Source: an uncultured Clostridia bacterium
GTDB lineage: Bacteria; Bacillota; Clostridia; Oscillospirales; Acutalibacteraceae
Assembly: GCA_944382025.1 (NCBI GenBank)
Contig: CALWMQ010000079.1
Coordinates: 1 to 10,970, forward strand
Length of the DNA stretch: 10,970 nucleotides
Direction of reading: 5' to 3'
Notes under the pieces: model-generated
What the model was told of the DNA's origin: nothing
Database searches by the model: none
The model's input: only the letters and a program-made list of their open reading frames with translations
Shown here: piece by piece, positions 7,403-10,970 of the stretch
How positions within the stretch are numbered: position 1 is the stretch's first letter
Layout: each line of letters starts with the position of its first letter
Made by a program: the position numbers and the translations under genes

Positions 7403-7432
7403 GTGGTAGGGAACGATGATTCCCTATGCCAC
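7403..7432. repeat. Bulged hairpin in the dapA-dapB spacer, similar to its neighbour
   Basis: TAGGGAA (7407-7413) pairs with TTCCCTA (7420-7426) around CGATGA, and GTGG (7403-7406) pairs with CCAC (7429-7432) across a 2-nt TG bulge. An outer GTTGT/ACAAC pairing (7390-7394 with 7431-7435) would compete with the GTGG/CCAC arm. It lies 42 nt downstream of the dapA stop codon in the transcript. Confidence 0.5.
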
Positions 7433-7473
7433 AACAGAGACAGCGACGGGAGATCCGAACAGGTTCCGTTGGG

Positions 7474-8361
7474 TCAGGACATAAGCCCATACTGTTTGAG
7501 TACGGCTGCCAGCTTGGCCTTGCCAGCATCGTCCATTCCGATGAGAGGCAGGCGGCATTCGCCTACTTCCCATCCCATCAGGTTCATAGCTTCCTTAACC
7601 GGGATGGGGTTGACATCGCTGAACAAGGCGTTAGCCAAGGAAAGCAGTTCCAGCTGCAGAGCGAGGCTGCCTTTAACATCCCCCTGCATCCATTTGGCCA
7701 CAATGTCATGGGTTTGACGTGGCGCCACATTGGACAGTACTGAGATGACTCCTTTACCTCCCAGAGACAGCAGGGGAACGATCTGATCATCGTTGCCTGA
7801 GTAGATATCAATATCACACAAGGCAGCTACCTGAGCGGCGGCGGAAATATTGCCGTTGGCCTCCTTGACAGCCACGATATGGGGATGTTTGGAGAGGGCC
7901 GCGATGGTTTCAGGTTTAATATCCACACCGGTGCGGGAGGGAACATTATACAGCATGATCGGCAGATCCACAGCGTCGGCCACAGCAGTATAATGGGCAA
8001 TGAGTCCGCGCTGAGAGGTTTTGTTGTAATAGGGGGAGACCAGCAATAGGGCGTCAGCACCCAGGCGCTGTGCTTCTTGGGAAAGCTCGATGCAATAGGC
8101 CGTATCATTGGAGCCGGTGCCGGCGATAACCGGTACCCGTCCGGCAACAGTTTCTACAGCAGTTTGAATGGTACGGGTATGTTCCTCATGGGTCAGAGTG
8201 GAGGACTCACCAGTGGTGCCGCAGGTGATAATGGCGTCGGTACCATTTTCGATTTGCCAATTGATGAGCTCGGCGTATTTTTCATAATTGACGCTGCCGT
8301 CGGCGTGCATTGGGGTGATAATGGCTACGCCTGCGCCGGTGAAGATGCTTTTTTTGCTCAT
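7474..8361 (-). CDS. dapA: 4-hydroxy-tetrahydrodipicolinate synthase
   Basis: The product has 295 residues, standard for DapA. It is a class I aldolase TIM barrel that condenses pyruvate with aspartate semialdehyde, the first step committed to lysine and meso-diaminopimelate. The catalytic set is complete and offset by 5 from E. coli numbering: Thr49-Thr50 in CGTTGESSTL, Tyr112 in SPYYNK, Tyr138 and Arg143 in YNVPSRTG, and the Schiff-base Lys166 in VAVKEANGN. The start has AAAGGTGG 6 nt upstream. It lies 54 nt downstream of asd in the same direction, so its substrate is supplied by the preceding gene product and both fall under the lysine riboswitch. Position 83 of E. coli DapA (allosteric lysine site) was not assessed, so feedback inhibition of the enzyme is left open. 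Confidence 0.97.
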   Translation of the reverse strand: MSKKSIFTGAGVAIITPMHADGSVNYEKYAELINWQIENGTDAIITCGTTGESSTLTHEEHTRTIQTAVETVAGRVPVIAGTGSNDTAYCIELSQEAQRLGADALLLVSPYYNKTSQRGLIAHYTAVADAVDLPIMLYNVPSRTGVDIKPETIAALSKHPHIVAVKEANGNISAAAQVAALCDIDIYSGNDDQIVPLLSLGGKGVISVLSNVAPRQTHDIVAKWMQGDVKGSLALQLELLSLANALFSDVNPIPVKEAMNLMGWEVGECRLPLIGMDDAGKAKLAAVLKQYGLMS

Positions 8362-8415
8362 GATAATCCACCTTTCTGTAAGATTGAGAGGGAAGTGCCA
8401 GCCATGGGGTTGAGG

Positions 8416-9495
8416 TTATTTATCCATGTAGCCTTCCGCGCACAGCAGTTCGGCCATCAGGACCGCACCGCCGGCGGCACCCCGCAGGGTGTTATGGGAT
8501 AAGCCCACGAATTTGTAGTCATACTGGGTATCTTCTCTCAGGCGGCCAAGGGAAATCGCCATACCGCCCTCCAGATCCCGATGGAGACGGGTTTGGGGCA
8601 TATTTTCCTCCTCAAAATAATGGAGGAACTGGTTAGGGGCGCTGGGAAGCTCCAATTCCTGGGCCCGGCCGCGGAAATTTTTCCAGGTGTTCAGGATCTC
8701 CTCTTTGGAAGGCTTCTGCTCAAAACTGCAGAACACAGCAGCAAAATGGCCGTTGGTCACCGGCACCCGCAGGCACTGGGCGGTGAAGGCGGGGGAGGCG
8801 GCAGGGACGATGACCCCGTTTTCCACCTTGCCCCAGATTTTCAGAGGTTCCTGCTCGGATTTTTCTTCCTCGCCACCAATATAAGGAATCATGTTATCCA
8901 CCATTTCAGGCCAGGATTCGAAGGTTTTACCGGCGCCGGAAATAGCCTGGTAGGTGCATACCAGCGCCTTGCTGACCCCAAACCTGGACAGGGGGAACAG
9001 GGCGGGCACATAGCTTTGGAGGGAGCAGTTGGACTTGACCGAAATAAAGCCCCGTTTTGTTCCCAGACGTTTGCGCTGATAGGGGATAACCTGAGCATGC
9101 TCAGGGTTCAGTTCCGGGATAATCATGGGGACGTCGGGGGTACCCCGGTTGGCGCTGTTGTTGGAGACCACCGGGCATTCCGCCTTGGCGTAGGCTTCCT
9201 CAAGAGCTTTAATCTCCGCTTTTGGCATATCCACAGCACAGAAGACAAAATCTACCTGGGAGGCAACCTTTTCCACCTGGGAGGCGTCCTCTACCACCAT
9301 GTTTTTCATGGCCTCGGGGATAGGTTTCTCCATAGACCAGCGTTTGCCAAGGGCTTCCTGGTAGGTTTTCCCGGCGGAGCGGGGGCTAGCGGCCAGGACT
9401 TTCACCTCAAACCACGGATGGTTTTCCAGCAGGGTAGCGAACCGCTGTCCCACCATGCCGGTGCAGCCGATGATTCCAACCTGATACTTTTTCAT
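8416..9495 (-). CDS. asd: Aspartate-semialdehyde dehydrogenase, archaeal/fungal-type
   Basis: The product has 359 residues. It reduces aspartyl-4-phosphate to aspartate semialdehyde with NADPH in the cytoplasm, feeding lysine/diaminopimelate and threonine/methionine synthesis. The NADP loop GCTGMVGQ is at 10-17, the active-site Cys157 is in KSNCSLQS at 154-161, SGAGKT at 186-191 is a substrate/cofactor segment, and RVPVTNGH at 243-250 supplies the catalytic His250. The combination TGMVGQ, SNCSLQ and RVPVTNGH, and the length, fit the branch first known from archaea and fungi rather than the common E. coli/B. subtilis branches. It is first in the asd-dapA-dapB group and is preceded by a long leader with a lysine riboswitch. 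The ribosome binding site AGGAAAGGA (9514-9506) is 10 nt before the ATG, rather far, and can be paired in a hairpin. Confidence 0.95.
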   Translation of the reverse strand: MKKYQVGIIGCTGMVGQRFATLLENHPWFEVKVLAASPRSAGKTYQEALGKRWSMEKPIPEAMKNMVVEDASQVEKVASQVDFVFCAVDMPKAEIKALEEAYAKAECPVVSNNSANRGTPDVPMIIPELNPEHAQVIPYQRKRLGTKRGFISVKSNCSLQSYVPALFPLSRFGVSKALVCTYQAISGAGKTFESWPEMVDNMIPYIGGEEEKSEQEPLKIWGKVENGVIVPAASPAFTAQCLRVPVTNGHFAAVFCSFEQKPSKEEILNTWKNFRGRAQELELPSAPNQFLHYFEEENMPQTRLHRDLEGGMAISLGRLREDTQYDYKFVGLSHNTLRGAAGGAVLMAELLCAEGYMDK

Positions 9496-9503
9496 ATGTT
9501 TCC

Positions 9504-9623
9504 GATCCTTTCCTGGGATCTCCGCCCGGCGGGATCCGTTTTTTACTAGGGCGTTTGGTGATTCGCCCGATATGGCTGTGGATGACGTCTTAAGTCATCC
9601 CGCACGGACCGTGAGGATCCGTG
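9504..9623 (-). other. Hairpin-rich asd leader downstream of the riboswitch terminator
   Basis: The 160 nt between the terminator and asd carry no gene but several dyads: CACGGA/TCCGTG (9603-9608 with 9618-9623), GGATGAC/GTCATCC (9580-9586 with 9594-9600), GGGCG/CGCCC (9549-9553 with 9564-9568), and GGATC-CCG / CGG-A-GATCC (9516-9524 with 9530-9537). The GATCC arm at 9516-9520 can pair instead with GGATC inside the asd ribosome binding region (9504-9508), so two mutually exclusive hairpins exist. Function is unknown. Confidence 0.45.
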
Positions 9624-9656
9624 GAGACAAATGCCGGTGAAATTCTCGTGACCATG

Positions 9657-9680
9657 AAAAAAACCGGTTGAAAACCGGTT
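9657..9680 (-). terminator. Intrinsic terminator of the lysine riboswitch
   Basis: On the - strand AACCGGTT (9680-9673), loop TTC, AACCGGTT (9669-9662) forms an 8-bp stem that runs into at least five T residues (9661-9657). It lies about 55 nt downstream of the aptamer and 160 nt before asd. Its first AACC is part of a 9-nt stretch complementary to the aptamer, as expected for a terminator/antiterminator switch. Confidence 0.85.
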
Positions 9681-9733
9681 GTCATAGTCTTATAATAGAT
9701 GCATTGACGCCAAACGGGCAACAGCCATTTTGG

Positions 9734-9903
9734 TGAATAGCGCTCCATCATAAGTATGATGACAACCCCACAGCTATTAACTGTAAGGCCAGAGGTCCCG
9801 CACTCCGGCGGCGGAACACCTCTTCGGCGTTGATCCCTTTCGTCCGCGGTCATCGACCCGGCATCTTGCGCGGCTTACTTTTGATCCAACGCGCCTCTAT
9901 TCA
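9734..9903 (-). promoter_or_regulatory. Lysine riboswitch (L-box) upstream of asd
   Basis: Reading the - strand from 9903, the conserved L-box blocks appear in order: AGAGGCGCG, AAAAGTAAGCC, GAAAGGGATCAACGCCGAAG, CTGGCCTTACAG, TTGTCATCATA and GATGGAGCGCTATTC. These parallel the B. subtilis lysC leader (AGAGGTGCGA, AGAGTATGCC, GTCGCCGAAG, CTGGCC, GGAGGGCTATC). P1 closes perfectly: TGAATAG (9903-9897) with CTATTCA (9740-9734). A short P5 hairpin ATCATA/TATGAT is also visible. The 170-nt size is normal. With the promoter 30 nt upstream and a terminator downstream, it should stop transcription of asd-dapA-dapB when lysine is plentiful. The fold was judged by eye, not calculated. Confidence 0.93.
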
Positions 9904-9913
9904 GTATATTCAC

Positions 9914-9942
9914 TTGACATTTGTTTGTTCTCATTGTAGCAT
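9914..9942 (+). promoter_or_regulatory. Likely queA promoter, overlapping the asd promoter
   Basis: TTGACA (9914-9919), 17-nt spacer, TAGCAT (9937-9942; 4 of 6 to TATAAT) would start transcription near 9949 and give a queA leader of about 130 nt. Its -10 overlaps the -10 of the divergent asd promoter. No preQ1 riboswitch pattern was recognised in the leader 9950-10081. Confidence 0.5.
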
Positions 9943-9961
9943 CAGGGGCCTTGGTTGTCAA
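9933..9961 (-). promoter_or_regulatory. Promoter of the asd-dapA-dapB operon
   Basis: On the - strand a perfect -35 TTGACA (9961-9956), a 17-nt spacer and -10 TACAAT (9938-9933) with an extended TGC just before it. The predicted start near 9926 is about 23 nt before the riboswitch P1 helix. This is the best promoter in the window. Confidence 0.85.
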
Positions 9962-10081
9962 ATAAAAATCCCATAAATTTGGAGTTAACGTGCGATTCGG
10001 CAGCTTGAACGGAAGGACAGGCTCCGGACAGTGAAATTTCCCCAAACCTCCCGAAAAACGCGGAAAAGAGGCCAAATTCCT

Positions 10082-10970
10082 ATGAAAACCCATGATTTTT
10101 ACTATGATCTGCCGGAAGAGCTGATTGCTCAGGATCCTCTGGCAGAACGGGATCATTCCCGGATGCTGGTGCTGGACCGGAAAACCGGTGAAATGGAAGA
10201 CCGGCATTTTTATGACCTGATGGACTACCTTCGCCCGGGGGATTGCCTGATTCTGAATGACAGCCGGGTGCTGCCGGCACGTCTATATGGTCAGCGGAAG
10301 GAAACAGGCGCAGCGGTAGAGCTGCTGTTGCTCAATCCGAAAGGGAAGGATACCTGGGAAGTGTTAGCGGGGCCTGGAAGAAAGGCCAGGCCGGGAGACA
10401 CCCTGGTGTTTGGCGAGGGGAAGCTGGAAGCCGATGTATTGGAGATCCTAGAAGGCGGGAACCGGCTGGTAAGGTTTCGGTATGAGGGGAATTTCTATGG
10501 GTTACTGGAAGAAATTGGCCAGATGCCGTTGCCCCATTATATCACCCATCAGCTTCAAGATAAGGAGCGGTATCAGACTGTATATTCCCGTGAACTGGGT
10601 TCAGCGGCCGCTCCGACAGCCGGGCTGCATTTTACTCCAGAGCTGTTGGAGAATTTGAGGCAAAAAGGGATCGATATTGGCTTTGTAACCCTCCATGTAG
10701 GGCTGGGAACCTTTCGTCCGGTCAAGGTAGAGGAGATTACGGAGCATAAGATGCATTCTGAGCATTATGAACTGCCGCCGGATACAGCGGATCTGATCAA
10801 TCGGACGAAAGCCAGGGGAGGACGGGTAATCGCCGTTGGTACGACCAGCTGCCGGACATTGGAAAGTGTGGGAATGAAGGAAGGAAAAGTGGATCCCGCC
10901 GAGGGATGGACCAGTATTTTCATTTACCCAGGCTATGAGTTTCAGGTGCTGGATGGGCTGATTACCAACT
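10082..10970 (+). CDS. queA: S-adenosylmethionine:tRNA ribosyltransferase-isomerase QueA, 5' part
   Basis: The frame is open from the ATG to the window edge (296 codons). The family is about 340-350 residues, so roughly 45-50 C-terminal residues are outside. QueA transfers and isomerises the ribosyl part of S-adenosylmethionine onto preQ1 in position 34 of tRNAs for Asp, Asn, His and Tyr, giving epoxyqueuosine. Conserved segments are present in order: FYYDLPEELIAQDPLAERDHSRML at the N-terminus (6-29), LNDSRVLPARL (58-68), GQMPLPHYI (146-154), ELGSAAAPTAGLHFT (171-185), LHVGLGTFRPV (204-214) and VGTTSCRTLES (252-262). The start is preceded by AAAGAGG at about 10 nt, a modest ribosome binding site. 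It is often followed by tgt; here the downstream neighbour is not visible. It diverges from asd. Confidence 0.95.
   Translation, partial: MKTHDFYYDLPEELIAQDPLAERDHSRMLVLDRKTGEMEDRHFYDLMDYLRPGDCLILNDSRVLPARLYGQRKETGAAVELLLLNPKGKDTWEVLAGPGRKARPGDTLVFGEGKLEADVLEILEGGNRLVRFRYEGNFYGLLEEIGQMPLPHYITHQLQDKERYQTVYSRELGSAAAPTAGLHFTPELLENLRQKGIDIGFVTLHVGLGTFRPVKVEEITEHKMHSEHYELPPDTADLINRTKARGGRVIAVGTTSCRTLESVGMKEGKVDPAEGWTSIFIYPGYEFQVLDGLITN

Noticed and set aside
8581..9549. 322-codon open frame on the + strand opposite asd
   Set aside because: It is the antisense of asd, glycine/histidine-rich and of odd composition, with no recognisable domain; asd has a complete catalytic set.
9590..9853. Open frame of 87 codons on the - strand between riboswitch and asd, including a possible 21-residue leader peptide MVTRISPAFV...
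   Set aside because: It overlaps the riboswitch and terminator, has no ribosome binding site before either ATG, and contains no run of Lys codons expected of an attenuation peptide.
9976..10078. Complementary AATTTGG (9976-9982) and CCAAATT (10072-10078) flanking the queA leader
   Set aside because: Seven bases over about 90 nt is easily chance, and no preQ1 or other riboswitch pattern accompanies it.
1..10970. Search for mobile elements, CRISPR repeats, tRNA or rRNA genes, phage or defence genes
   Set aside because: None recognised; all substantial coding regions are housekeeping or transport genes and no terminal repeats or spaced direct repeats stood out by eye.

Overview
The window looks like chromosomal core DNA of an anaerobic, fairly GC-balanced Firmicute, most likely a member of the Clostridia (Oscillospirales-like). 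The reasons are a stand-alone flavodiiron protein of the FprA type, strong AGGAGG-like ribosome binding sites, consensus TTGACA/TACAAT promoter elements, a lysine (L-box) riboswitch with a Firmicute-style intrinsic terminator, and an archaeal-type aspartate-semialdehyde dehydrogenase of the sort many clostridia carry. The taxon is an inference from gene content; there is no rRNA or other marker gene in view.

Layout. Positions 1-400 hold the end of an alpha/beta-hydrolase esterase. A 14-bp perfect hairpin follows, then rarA (replication-fork AAA+ ATPase) and, 35 nt later, putP (Na+/proline symporter), closed by a good intrinsic terminator. Next comes the azlC-azlD pair (branched-chain amino acid exporter, ATGA overlap, TTG start for azlC). 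These are all on the + strand. From about 4.94 kb to 9.96 kb everything is on the - strand: fprA, and upstream of it asd-dapA-dapB. At the right edge queA (tRNA queuosine synthesis) runs on the + strand and off the window end, divergent from asd.

The most informative part is the 586-nt asd-queA interval. It holds a consensus promoter, a complete lysine riboswitch aptamer of about 170 nt, a terminator with a U-tract, and a 9-nt complementarity between the aptamer and the terminator that can serve as the antiterminator. Together these form a lysine-responsive transcriptional OFF switch for asd-dapA-dapB, the aspartate to dihydrodipicolinate/tetrahydrodipicolinate section of lysine and meso-diaminopimelate synthesis. 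The asd leader continues for another 160 nt with further hairpins, one of which can engage the ribosome binding site. The 264-nt dapA-dapB spacer is also unusually structured: three hairpins, two of them alike in sequence, and an attenuator-like stem directly before the dapB ribosome binding site.

The fprA upstream region carries a dyad closely resembling a Rex (NADH/NAD+ sensor) operator at a plausible promoter. I see no mobile element, CRISPR array, tRNA, rRNA or defence system, and no gene cluster that looks like a previously undescribed system. The points worth checking are mostly regulatory.
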